A stretch of DNA of 64,000 bases. Origin: Onchocerca lupi. Lineage: Eukaryota > Nematoda > Chromadorea > Rhabditida > Onchocercidae. The stretch lies in assembly GCA_028564675.1 (NCBI GenBank), contig JAOVVO010000436.1, forward strand, positions 1-64,000, read 5' to 3'. Both the position numbers and the translations under genes were made by a program. Positions 25,255 through 38,480 of the stretch are shown piece after piece. Within the stretch, counting starts at the first letter, position 1. Every line of letters starts with the position of its first letter. The notes beneath the pieces are model-generated. The model did not search any database, had not been told where the DNA came from, and was given only the letters and a program-made list of their open reading frames with translations.

Positions 25255-28200
25255 ATGCCGTTTCAGATTGCAAGTTTGTTGGAAAAGATGTCATCAACGG
25301 ATAAAGATTATCGTTTCATGGCTACGAATGACTTAATTGTTGAATTACAAAATGATAGCATCAAATTGGACGACGAATCCGAACGAAGAGTATAGTATTT
25401 TTCTTTTATATTGCATAAAAATGCAATGTAAAACTTCATTATCTTCCAAGAAACTAGCCTTTTACACGCTAAAATAACTCGATTATAATTGACAGTTTTT
25501 ATATTATGGAAAATGAAACATTAATCTCATACATTTCAAAAGTATGTATTCCATTAGTTAGATAAGCGTGATATGCTTTTAAAAAAAAAATTGCCAATAT
25601 TTTCCACACTATTTGGTATGTGAACTTTTACAACGTCGAGATCATTTGGTATATTACCATTTATTTAGATTTTACGTATGATAATTTGTGACTAGTCTCT
25701 GCTTAAAAAAACTTTAAATTGCACAGAAATTTGTATAAAGCTCAATTTCTATCTGTTATGTTAAAATCAAATACAACATGCAAGTAGAAATGGTTGAAGT
25801 AGGTTGAATTTGAATCAAATCTTTGACAGAGAATTTGATTCTAATTTCAGCATTTCTTGGTACGAATGAATAATATTAATTACTGACATGGAATTACATA
25901 ATCTTATTAGCTACAGTATTTTTATATTTTTAAATATGCTGTTTTCTTTGATATTAAAATATTTGCCATCACAAAAGAGGTTAGTTTTCAGGTGGTTAAT
26001 ATGGTTGTGAGGCTGTTGGAGGATAAGAATGGTGAAGTACAAAATTTGGCAGTGAGATGTTTGGGACCACTTGTGCATAAAGTGAGAGATACACAGGTGA
26101 AGTATTTAGATGTGGCGACTATCATATTATATAGATTTCTATTTTTCGTTATTTCAGTATAATACGTTGTTTTTTTTAACTTACATTAATGTATAATTGT
26201 TTGATGTAATCTTCTGCAGTTAGACTTTTTCATAATCATCACTACCTTATTGTCATGCGTACAGATTACATACTAATGTCATATTCGTCATTACCATTGA
26301 CTATGGCCTAAAAACTTGTTACAATTAAATTAAAACATGAGATTTTTTGCATGGAGCACATTTTGTTTTGGTCCGTGCCTTGCTATTTAAAATTGAAAAT
26401 AAAAAATTAGTGAGCTAAATTAGTCGGAAAAGATTTGTTAATTTCCTACCTTTTCAACTATTGGTTGGTTCCGATGGTAATAGTTATAAATAAAACATTA
26501 ACTTTGTTTGCGTTATAAATAGCCAAAAAAAAAAAAAAGAGTTGTTAATTCTATGTTTTTTTCTTGATTCGCAAATTTTATATTTCAGGCTCAAGCAATT
26601 TTTTCACATCTTTGTGAAGCAATGATTAATGGTGATGAAAAGTTGCGAGATGTTTCCTCTATTGCACTAAAAACGGCAGTTGCTGAATTACCTGCTGCAA
26701 GTTCTCCATTAACAGTAGCAGTAATTAAGCAGCTGGTACCACCGCTTAGAAATGCATTATGTAAATCATTTTCGGTTTTATTTTGCTTTTGTTACTCTTC
26801 ATATATGTATTATATTGGTGGATTATTTCTGTCATTTTTTGGAAATTCTCTTTTACAAACTAGCTGTTAATACAAAAAGAAAAAAAAGTTTCTCCTGATA
26901 CTTTAATAAAATGATTAACTTTACAGCGGATACGGAACATGTTGATATCTCTGTGAAGCTCGAAATAATCGACATTATATCTGATATCCTATCACGTTAT
27001 GGATTATTATTTTCACCATATTTGAGAGGGGTTTATTATTATGATGCAATATTTGAATGAATTGCGATACTGTTTGTCGCAAAATGGAAATTAACTAAGG
27101 AGAAGAAAATGACCGAAATTAAAAATTTGATCGATATTTGCATTTTAGTTAAAATTTCTGAAATTTTTGCAAGCTTCAACATAATATCGGATTTCTTTTG
27201 ACATTTTGAACGATTTTCTGTTCTTTCTTTTTCTTACAAAATGTATATGATGCAGAATGTTTCAGCTACAAGAAGCTTTACTTCAACAGCTTTCCTCCGA
27301 CCGTCAAGCTCTACGTAAACGATCTATTATGGCGTTATCAAGTTTGTTAGCTCTCGCAGATGTCACGCTTTATGGAGAAACGATGGATATTATCGTCCAA
27401 CAACTGACAGTACCTGGAGTAATCATTTATTTAATTTGTTGTAAATTTAGTGAAATGATTTCGTTCCATCCATTTTTTGTAAAAAATTTAGTGAAACATT
27501 GAAAAGCGTTGCACCAAGTCTTTTCGAATAGTTTGTTGTCTTCATTTATAGGCACCAGCTGAACAATTTCGTACAATGGTGCAAACATGTCAGAATATCT
27601 GCAAAACAACTAGTCCCCGTTTCGTAAAACATTTATCGAGATTAGTTCCTGTACTAGTCGATTATACTGTTACAACAGAGGATGACGAGCTACGTGAATC
27701 ATGCATCCAAGTAAGTATTTGTTTAATATATTAAATAATCTAATCCGCTTAACATTTCGTGATTATGCTTCTCCTTTCCCTCGTATTTATTGATCTACTT
27801 TTCTCGAAATGTGCACTTTCCATTAAAACGATAGAGCAAGAAATATATTACAGGCATTCGAAACATTTGTTTATCGTTGCCCTCGCGAAATAACACCATT
27901 TATTTCTCATATTGTGAAGGTGGTTGTTGATTATTTAAAACATGATCCCAATTATACCTACGATGACGATGAAGAAATGGATAGCATTTCGCAGATGGAT
28001 ACTGATGGTAGTTGTTATTAAATATCATATCAGTTAAAATCAATGGGTTTTCGAAATTTCAAATTTTTTGAAGTCAATAATTGATGAAAAAAAAAAGGAT
28101 TGCCAGTTAATAAATGAGGTAATCAGTGGGTTTATCGAGATTCGTATCGACACGTTTTACAAAGTTCATTCGAAGCATGCCATCACAACGGAGATATGAT

Positions 28201-31200
28201 AACGATTAGTAAATATATTTAAATGGATCACAGTTAAATATATTTCCCGGCAACTTCTTGACATACATAAATATGGCACATTTGTAGACAGTGATAATCA
28301 GACAATTTGAATCGCCAATACTATAGTAATTAAAATAATTCAATGATTATTGTGAGCTCTTTTATCGATTGCTCGCTGGTTATCGTAATATGCAATGAAT
28401 AGTGTGAAGTAACGTAAATGCTGCAATGTATTTAATAGTGGTTAAATAATAATTGATTGACATTTTAACATAAGCATTTTCATATTTTAAAATTATATTT
28501 GTTTATCGAAATTTACAAAAGTGACTTTTTCTATATTGCATATGAATTTGCTTGTAGAAAACAGTGATATTTATTTTTCGAAACAAAGCTGAAATGAATT
28601 TTAATACGGATCAATTCCATTGCTTACAAATTATTCAGGTGATACCGATGACGACGATGATGAAGGAAACGAATACTCGGATGATGATGATATGAGCTGG
28701 AAAGTACGCCGAGCATGCGCTAAATGCATTGAAGCTCTTGTATGTTCACGAATAAATCGTTATTACTTCTCCACAACTTGAAACAATATGCTTATTCGTG
28801 CTTCATGCACAGTCTGTATGTCAGGAAAAGAGCCATGTTTTCGCAGTTTGAAAGATTCACATGTGGACTACCAGACTGTATACTTTTAATGTGCTGGATC
28901 TCCATGGTAACTAACTGAAGACTCGATTTTCAGTATGACTAACCGTAATCGTATAAAATACCTTCGCTCTTGTCTAGAGTTACCAGGTGCGCGCAGCGCG
29001 CATTATATGAATAAATATATAAAACGCTTTATCTATCATTATCTATTAGATAATGAGATAGATAGCGATACTTGATTAGATTTTGTCACCCGAATTATTT
29101 GCAGTGATGTTGAATGTTTAGATTTTATCACGCCGTGACGAAATTGTTAAATATTTAACTTCATTTGGTCCTCTATTGATTAGTCGTTTCAAAGAACGTG
29201 AGGATAACGTGAAGTGGGATATAATGCATGCTTATACGGCATTGTTGTCGCAAATTCGCAATTTAATTCCAAATTTTTCAGCCATTTGCGTCGTAAGTCC
29301 ATTTTGAGCGCATTAAATGTGTTGAAAAAGCATTACTTTTATGAAAACAGATTATTTCAAAACATTCAAAAATTGGGCACAGTTCGGAAAGAATCAGAAT
29401 CCATACTTTTCTCATAGCTTAACTTTTTTTTTCTTTTTTTTAAAATGACGGTCTTTTTATGTATTGTTTCAATTCTTATTTTAGCCAGAAGAAAATGGCG
29501 ATGCAAAAAAAAATGCATGTGGAGACGTGGAAACGGTTACTGTTAAAGGTGGTGTATTGCTACGAAATGCTTTAAGTATGGAACAACTTGAGACATTACA
29601 GGTTTGTATTTTTCTTTTTTTTCTAATAGAGAATTAATAGTTGTGGTTGTAAATGATTAAATTTAACTAACAATTGCCTAGAGACCATTGAGGCATTTAA
29701 ATATATGAATGCAAAAGAGAATTTTTATTATTTAGTTCCATTGAAGCGTATTGAAATAGAGAAAGTTGTTAAATATATACTAGTATTTGATTTGCTATTA
29801 GATCGCAGTTTGTGGTAATGCTTGACGTAACGATATGTTATAGTTCAAGTTATTATATTTCCATCTTATAAGACCTTTAGTATAATGATCACATTTAGAA
29901 CAACAATCAAGAGAATTTCTCAGCCATTCGTTTATGCAGTTATAATAAAATTTGCTGGAATCTTGTTGCAGGCTTTGGATTTACAGATTCCTTTACTTGT
30001 CAAAGCAATCAGTCGATTGTTAAACACGAAGGCTCTCAAAACTAAACAATATTGTTTCGTTTTACTTACGCATCTATTACGGTTTTTTTTCTTTTTCTTT
30101 TTTTTTTTTTCATTTGCCTTATCATTTTTTGCATTATTTAATAGAATGATTATTTCATCTAATATCGGATTAATGTAGTTTTTCGGTTATTTTGCTTATC
30201 GCTGATTTTTAATTATTTATCTATTGTGTTTTCTAAGAGCGTATCCTGGTGCACTTGGTGACGAAATGTTTCATCTGACGGCTGGAGTATCAAATGCAAT
30301 GAATGATCGTTCCTTGAATACAAATGTGAAAATTGACACACTTACATTCCTATCGGGAGCACTCTGCACTCATTCACCAGAGGTGGTAACATGAAAATAT
30401 TTTCTGTTTCCATAGCTCTCTTTTGATAACGCTGAATTAATATGTCCTTTTATGTAAGATTATTTTTTGTTTACTCAAATATTTGACGAATAAACACAGA
30501 AAATATATTGCTCTTAGCATTCTCTCAAAAAAAAAAAAAAAAAAAAAAGGAAAAATTGAATTTTTTTTCTCAAGAAAACAATGTTCGATTACTTTTTACC
30601 TTTTAATTTTAAATTTTCAGAAATTACATGCTTATATGGATGTACTGGTACCACTTATTGTACGGGCTGTTAGTGAACAATTTTACAAAGTAGCAGCAGA
30701 GGCATTAACGGTTACAACATCGCTGATTCGTGTCTTACGTCCAGTGACATCTGAACAAGGCAATTTCGATTATTCACCATATGTGGATAGCATCTATGAA
30801 GCAATCATTGGCAAGCTGAAAGCTACCGATATAGACCAGGTTTGAGAATTTTTGTATATTAAAAACATTATAAATTAAATTTTATAGTAATTTCAATATT
30901 GATTAACTCATAAATTTTTAGTCATGGATTTCGATCAGTAAAAATGTTTGCCGCCGTTATTTTTTAGTTAACAATTTCAGCTTCCTATAGTTTACATTTC
31001 TCTTTCATTTCTTTTTTTTCAGGAAGTGAAGGAAAAGGCAATCACAGCAGCAGGCCTTCTTATCGCAACTTTCGGTGATTTTCTGAAGGACAAGGTAAGA
31101 AATATATGAATTTTAGAATTTTCAAATTAGGAGATATTTCTGTTGATGTAAATATAAATTATATTCATACGAGACTTTTCTAGATCTCAAGTTTCCTAAT

Positions 31201-34200
31201 ATGTATTGTATGCTCAGAGATGTTTTTTCGAGTGTTTGGATGGGATTTTTTTTCTTTAGCTGCCAATTTGTTTGCCGATATTTTTGGATCGTTTGCGGAA
31301 TGAAATGACGCGTCTTGTTACAGTAAAAGCACTTACCGTAATTGTGAACAGTCCTTTATCAATTTCACTACATTCTATTTTGTCAGATATTTTGTTATTG
31401 CTAGCCGAATATTTGCGCAAGAACCATAGAACTTTAAAGGTAATTTGGCTTTATTTGTTCATTAAATCTATATAGCTTAGCTTGGAATGTACTGCAGCTT
31501 AAAGCATCTGTTATTATAAGTGTATAGCTCATCTTTAATTGTTTCTTAGATTACTTTTCATTATTTTTATAAATCATCCAATAATAATGTCGAGTTTTTG
31601 CAATGATTCATGATTATATTTCACTTATTTTATTATTAAAGTTTGTTGGATAAATTACAGATCTCGACATTAAATTTGTTGGATTCTTTGGTAACGAATT
31701 ATAAGTATGGTAGCATGGATGACAGTGAGATGATGAAAGTATTACAAGAAACTCCAGCGTTGATCTCTGAATTTGATCTACAAATCAGCCAGCTTACTCT
31801 TACTTTTCTTAGTCGTAAGTATTATTTTTTCTCATTGTCATCTATGGAAACATTTTTTTTAAATATGACTACTTTACAAAATATCGGCCAATTTTTGCTG
31901 TGATCAGAAAACAGAGTTCTTCCGATGTTTTTAGTTATTAAAATGTGAAACAGTGCTTATCATTTCTTATTACTGTTATATTACTCTGTCATACAATTAC
32001 CACTGATTATTTCCCTTTTCACGAGACAATCCCCTAAAAATCTAATGTATTTTGAATTCATGCTGTAGATGTTATGTTCGCATATTTTTAATCAAAGACT
32101 TCTTATAGAGCTTAATACTTGAGAAATATTTTCAGACCTAGTAGTTGCTCAGCCGCTAATCATATCTTCTAGTTTATCGGAAATACTTGCGGCTTATGTA
32201 AATCTCCTGCAAAGTTCTCTGCTTCAAGGTGCTACCCTGACAGCTTCTTTGAACTTTGTCCTAGCCGTTGTCCAAGCAGAAATACCCCAGAAGCCGTCTT
32301 TCGAGGTACTTTCATAATTTTAGTAGGAAAATTAGAAAAGTGAAATTTTAAAAATTTTTCGAACTTTAAAACTCACGTATTGACATTTTATTTTAATTGC
32401 TTTTTGAACAAGAGACTATTTTCCAGGAATTGTTGGATCAGTTGACTGCTCCAGCTTACGATAATACTTCGCTTCATCGACAAGCCTATCGCTCTATATC
32501 AGCATGTACTGCTGTTGTTGCTTCTGCATCTGGTCAACAGAATCATTGTCGTAATTTAGCGAAGAAATTATCGGAGCAAATAATATCGAATGATACAACA
32601 GATGGTGTGCGACTCTTTTCTTTACTTGCAATCGGTGAATTAGGCTGTACATGTCCACGAACGTTTGACAAGTTTTCACCGAAGTATGTTTTCCGTTTTT
32701 TCATCCTAACATCTTTCATTTCCTTATAATTTAAAATAAGGTTTATTCCAGAAAGTCCCGTGAAGCCATTTATATGTCACAGTCGATTTATCCAAATATA
32801 TATGTATGAGTAGAAATTCATCCATATAAAATACATTTTTCGTTTGTATTGCTTTTTTCTTTTATAAAAGGAAAAAAGACTTTCTATCGGAAAATAATTG
32901 AAAATCCATTATGCTATACAAAAAATCCATCTTGTCATAATGCACTTATTACTCAATTACTTTTTTTTTTTTTTTGCTTTTTGATAAAATATTACATACC
33001 AACACTTATTTTTCTTTCCTGAAAAGTAAACTGTGACAGTTTTGATGGTAGATTAAGATAACTAAATACATGTCGAAGTGATTTTATCGTTTGAAATTTT
33101 TTAAATATAACCTCGTTTCAATGGTAAGAATTTTAGACCCGAAGAATTATTAGTGAATGCTTTCAATACAACATCGGAAGAAATGAAAACAGCTGCATCG
33201 TATGCATTGGGAAGGCTTGCCTCAGGAAATCTCGAAAAGTATCTTCCATTTTTGCTCGAACAAATCAACTCGCAACCAAAACGCCAATATCTTCTATTGC
33301 ATGCTTTGAAAGAAGTGCAGTTATTCTTATATTTCTTTATTCTCTTAGTGCAAAATTCAGAAATATAGAAAATTAGCATTAAAAAAAAAGCGTGCATGAG
33401 TGTATGCTTCGTTAAATTATATTATTAAGTAGTTTAGACTGCCTTGTTTTATCAACATTAGAACATATGTCGCTTTTTATTTGTAAATTAAATATTACTG
33501 AAATTCATTTTGGCAAATATTTCATACCCTTCATCTTTGAAATAACCAGAAAAGCTTGATGAATTCCTACCAATTTCTGTTTTATATTAAAATAATAATT
33601 TCATAGCATTTTTCCAGGTAATTGGTTCGGAAAGCGGTGATTCTCGGGCTATAGAGATTTTCCGTCCAAGAATTGAACAAATTTGGCCTGTTTTAATCAC
33701 TCATGCAACAGCTGCGGAAGAAGGGACTCGAAATGTAGTTGCCGAATGTCTCGGCAAATTATGTCTTGTCCATCCCGAACAGTTATTACAGCGATTGAAG
33801 GTCTATTTTTTAGTAGATCCCATTCTTTAATTTCAATTTTAATTTTTATTAACTGTGATATATTTGGTTAGAATACCTTTAGTCTTTCAAAGCGTATATT
33901 CATGAGGCTTGTCAGAAATGTTATGCGAATTCACAACTGAAAATTATTTACATGGAGATTTATATCCACCATCGCTTTGATACATTATTTCATTTAGGTC
34001 CATTCACAAAATCAGTTTAGTGAAATTTAAATTTATTAGTAAATGGTCCTTTTTTTCCTTTGTTCTTCAGAAATGTGTGATTTCACCGAATCCGTTTATG
34101 CGTGCAACAGCAGTTACAGCAGTGAAATTTTTAATTGTTGAACAGTGGACAGCTATTGATGATTTGCTGCAGTCATCAATGGCACATTTTCTGCGAACTG

Positions 34201-36565
34201 TTACGGATCAAGATCTTAATGTACGTCGAGTGGCATTGATAGCTTTCAATTCTGCTGCTCATAACAAACCTAGACTGGTAAGTTATTGAGCATTTTTATA
34301 ATTTCGTATTGCTAAAAATCAACTGAAAACTGAGAAAAACTTATTTTTAAAAAACTTGCTGAGTTTTTCAGTAATTATAAGTCTTTTGTTCGTATTTAGA
34401 AGATTTAATCCCTAAATTCATTTAAAATTATCTATGGATATAATGTTACGAGTGGCTCAATTAGTGATTCGATTTATGTAATAGCTAAAATCTTTTATTT
34501 TTTGTCAGTTTACATTATGAACCTTCTCGGCTTTTCATGATTTTAGCTGTATTTAACGAGTATTTTCATTATTGAACTCATTTAGTTTTGATAAATTCAT
34601 TTCAAATGAATAAATGCTAACATTTTTGATACAATCATTTCAAATAAATAGATGCTAACATTTAAATATGTTTATTCCTCTACCAAAAATTTACTTTTTT
34701 ATAGATCCGGGATTTATTACCTGTCTTTCTACCATCATTATACAGTGAAACAGTAGTTAAGAAAGAATTGGTTCGTGAGGTTGAAATGGGTCCATTTAAA
34801 CATACCGTTGATGATGGACTTGATTTACGAAAGGCAGCTTTTGAGTGGTTGGTTTTATTACAAAAAATTTAATAAAATTTGTAAAATTCATCGAGCAGCT
34901 TCACTGTTGAATGATACTACTATACTTTTTGTTGATTATGAATCTATGAAATGTCAAACTTATAATGTTATCAGAAGTTGATTAAATTTTCAACATTTTT
35001 TTAAAACTTTATTTTTATATGGTTTTAGTATGTATACATTGCTAGAAACATGCTTGGAACGACTGGATGTTTTTGAATTCATTACACACATGGAAAATGG
35101 GCTGAAAGTAAGTATTTTTTATTACAATGAAACATAGCAAGTTTTTGAAAAGAAGCAATTTATATTTGATATTAATTAATATCTCATAGTTTTCATATGT
35201 TTTTAGGATCAACATGATATTAAATTGTTGACTTATTTGATGCTTGCACGCTTAGCTGCTTTATGTCCTTCACAAGTACTTCAGCGACTCGATAGTCTTT
35301 GCGAGCCATTGAAGGTATATTTTATCATGGGTATCTTCCTGATATTTATATCATTCAAATCTTCTCTGAATTAGTTAAAAGTTTTTTTTTCTTTTGCTTG
35401 TTTTTATATCCATAGTGAATAAAAAAAAAAAAAGGGCTTAGCAGGATAATTATTACTAAGAAGCAAATTACACATAAATCAGCGTGTTTTCTTGTTTATG
35501 GATGGCAAGCTTGAATTGTTTTGATTATCAAAGTAGTTGACCATAATATTTTTCTTTCAGACTCAGATACAAGCCAGAGCTAAGGCGAATGCAGTAAAGC
35601 AGGAAAATGACAAACAAGATGAGCTTCGAAGAGCGGCACTTAGAGTTGTTGTTGCTTTGCAGGTAAGCATATTATTTTTTTTAATTTGATGAACTTTTTT
35701 TATTTCAAAATTTTCTAGATAATACTCTGCACATTTTTAAGCGTTAAACATCCAATTTTCCATGACATATGGCTATTAAACATAAAAATTTTGGCAGTTT
35801 AATTGAAGCGTGGAAGAAGTCTTCATTTATCGAACTTTTTAATGTTCTTTTGGTTTTTTTAGGAATCAAAGATTTTCATTACTCAGTGTATATTTTAGCA
35901 TATTCCCGAAGCTGATAGACAACAGCAGTTTGCTGATCTTCTTGCCATAATTCGTAGTTCAAGTGAAATAAATGCCGTTCATCAGGTAACCAATGCTTTT
36001 ATTACAATCATCGTATTTAATGAAAGTTTTAGATTAGATAAGGCGAAAGAAATCTTGGAAATCATTTGAACATTCGGAAACCATTTGCTATACATTGCAC
36101 AATAGCGGTAACTTTTGAATAACTTAGGTGGATTAGTTGCAGTTACTCGCAATTATCGATTAAAATTATTCTTTTGATCTTGAATAAATTTAGTATTCGA
36201 TCATGTTTAAAACAATTTCAATAAGGGAATTTATTTTGATTTTTAAATTTAAATTTAATTCATAAAAATTATCAATGATAATTTCGCTGTTGTATATTTT
36301 GTAGTTCTATAGATGTAATCTCTTGAAGCGTTGTTATAACATTGAATTAAATCAGATTTTATGTCAGGATTTATTATTATAGTAGACTTGTAAATAATTT
36401 TTTGAGAAATCCCATTAGATTAATTGATGGGTAATTTATTTTGACAAATTTATTATTTATTTTTGTTTCTGCGATGAAATTTTTATCACTAATTTGTTGT
36501 AGTTAGTGGAACGAGATGCAGTTCATCGTTTGTATACTTCTGATTCCGTGATGGAAATCGAATGA
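25255..36565 (+). CDS. cand-1: CAND1, cullin-associated NEDD8-dissociated protein 1
   Basis: CAND1 wraps around un-neddylated cullin-RBX1 and exchanges substrate-receptor modules of SCF-type ligases. Twenty-seven exons keep frame and give 1275 aa, the expected length. Exons: 25255-25389, 25992-26096, 26589-26760, 26927-27030, 27266-27418, 27552-27710, 27854-28007, 28639-28739, 29122-29292, 29485-29601, 29972-30081, 30238-30382, 30621-30839, 31023-31094, 31260-31439, 31661-31814, 32136-32305, 32427-32683, 33137-33314, 33618-33800, 34071-34277, 34705-34847, 35029-35107, 35207-35314, 35561-35662, 35899-35985, 36503-36565. HEAT repeats fill the chain. Diagnostic blocks are [12 protein letters not shown] near the N-terminus, the acidic insert ending [64 protein letters not shown] and [17 protein letters not shown]. 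The C-terminus is degenerate, as usual. The ATG lies 46 bases after TTTGCAG, consistent with trans-splicing. Confidence 0.96.
28988..29002. repeat. GC-only palindrome inside a CAND1 intron
   Basis: TGCGCGC and GCGCGCA form a perfect inverted repeat around one A. It stands out in an intron (28740-29121) whose middle, about 28800-29000, is less AT-rich than other introns of this gene and may be a decayed insertion. Confidence 0.6.
34590..34664 (+). repeat. tandem duplication of about 38 bp in a CAND1 intron
   Basis: Two copies of a sequence containing ATTTCAAAT(G/A)AATA(A/G)ATGCTAACATTT lie side by side in the intron between 34277 and 34705. It has no sign of function. Confidence 0.6.
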
Positions 36566-37822
36566 AATTTGAGAAATTTTACAATATTTGACAAAATTGT
36601 TTTGCTTTATAAGAAAGTGCTTTTCGTAAATTAACGATACGGGAAAAAATGAATTTTTTTTTTTTTTTTCTCTGTTGTGACTTCCTTGTACTTATACTTT
36701 TTTATACTTTTTCTTGTAAAGTAAGGCTATGGTTGTTATTTATGCCTGTGAATAAGACTGCGGTCATTATTTATAAGGATACGGAATTAGGGAAGATTTT
36801 CGGTGTGGTGGAGTCTTTTCTTGGTTTAGAATGTTTTTTATGTGATTTTTGATTCCAAGCAATTATGTTCACAATTCGAGTTTGTTCGTCTTAAATATTT
36901 GCGAAAAGAAAATATTAGGAAATTTTTTTAAGAATTCTAAGATTTTGAAATTTTCCAAAGACCCCATTTTATTTGTATTATGATTTGGTGGAAGTAATAT
37001 ATTTGAGCAGAACTTCACATCCAGGTTGTTTGATGTTTATCATATATCGCCCTATATTTCCAACAATAATCGTGAGATTTCTAGCGAAAAATTCTTTTTA
37101 AAATCACAATTGATTTGACAGGATTTTTGTTTGTCTTATATTGTTCATTTTCATTTCTTCTTTTCTTTTTTTCCGTCAAACTTCTTTCCACGGTTATTTC
37201 ACAAATTGTTTTATTGATTAAATAAAAATTCTATTTTTTTTCAGTATACACAAACATTCTCTACATAAATGTTCTCTCATAATCTTATCTTCGACACTAT
37301 CATAATCACCAATCAGGTTACTGATTACTGTATAGTTGTTCATATGAGAATAATGTGACGTAGAATGCGTCATATTTGCATTGATAATGGTCATAAGTGA
37401 TGATGATAGTCATACCAGTTTTTATTTCCGCCCAGAATTATTTTTCAGTTTTAACAAATCCATTGTTATACAACTTGATTTCATTTTCTGACCTCATTTT
37501 TTTAATGTTGGGCTTGATGCAAATTATTACTTGCAATTTTAAAATTAGGTTTGATTGGCAATTGGAAATTCCTAAAATAAAAACTAATTTGGCCCGTCGT
37601 AAATTTCTCAAAAATCGATTAATAAAGTAGCTTTAGAACGTAAAATGGTTAGAAAGTTTCGAGTTGATCGGCAGTTTGTCTGTTTGCCATCTATCAGTTT
37701 GGCAATAAAAATCATTTTTTCTAAAGTTTTCCTAGATTTTCGTTTTCCAGTCTCTGATGTTATGAATAACAGTGAGGCATATATTTTGCTTATCGATGAT
37801 CACTTTATTATTATTTAGAGTT
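36566..37822. other. CAND1 3' region and ABHD12-like 5' region
   Basis: No separate gene is supported. Open frames at 36649-36852 and 37397-37630 are hydrophobic, Phe/Ile-rich translations without splice context. An acceptor-like TTTCCAG at about 37750 and TTATTTAG at 37812-37819 precede the hydrolase start, and the second one is better placed. Confidence 0.5.
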
Positions 37823-38433
37823 ATGAATCGGTGGCATATGATTGTGCCTATTTCATTATATTTTTTGATTCCTGTAATTATCTACTTTTTCCCATGGTGT
37901 TTGCAGTATTTATTCTTCCTCAATTTTGGTAAATTTTTAATTTTGCTATGTACAGTTTTAAATCCAATCAAGTGTATGAAATTATGTGATTGATTTAATG
38001 CGAAATAGCATGATTTCTAATATTGAGGTATCTTATTGCATTGCAAAACTGTCGAGATGATCCTATTTCAAATATTTTCTGTTTTTTATCCAACATTTTT
38101 TATTTTAATTAGCTAGTAATTTCAGTGAAAATACCATACCAAGATTTTACAAATTTGACATATCATGGTGTTAAGGCAATGGGAAGAAATTTTTATTTGG
38201 AAGGAAAAGATGACTTACGATTAGGATGTTGGTTAGTTCATGATTTGCTCTTTTTTTTTGTTAAGTGGTTTAATTAAATAAAGTTTGGAAAATGGCAAAC
38301 TAAGCTAGTTCTTTTTAGTTGGAATATCTAAATTTAAATAATGTATGATCTCTGCTTTTCAATAAGTTTTGTAGCTATTTAATACTTTTTTCTTATGTAT
38401 TTAGATCATCCAGTAACTATTTTGCGTTTTTTT

Positions 38434-38480
<47 letters not shown>

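Noticed and set aside
33101..33397. 98-aa minus-strand open frame
   Set aside because: It is antisense to CAND1 exon 33137-33314, which is conserved.
37397..37630. Hydrophobic 77-aa plus-strand frame between CAND1 and the hydrolase
   Set aside because: No acceptor or donor in the right phase joins it to the hydrolase, and it has no family resemblance.
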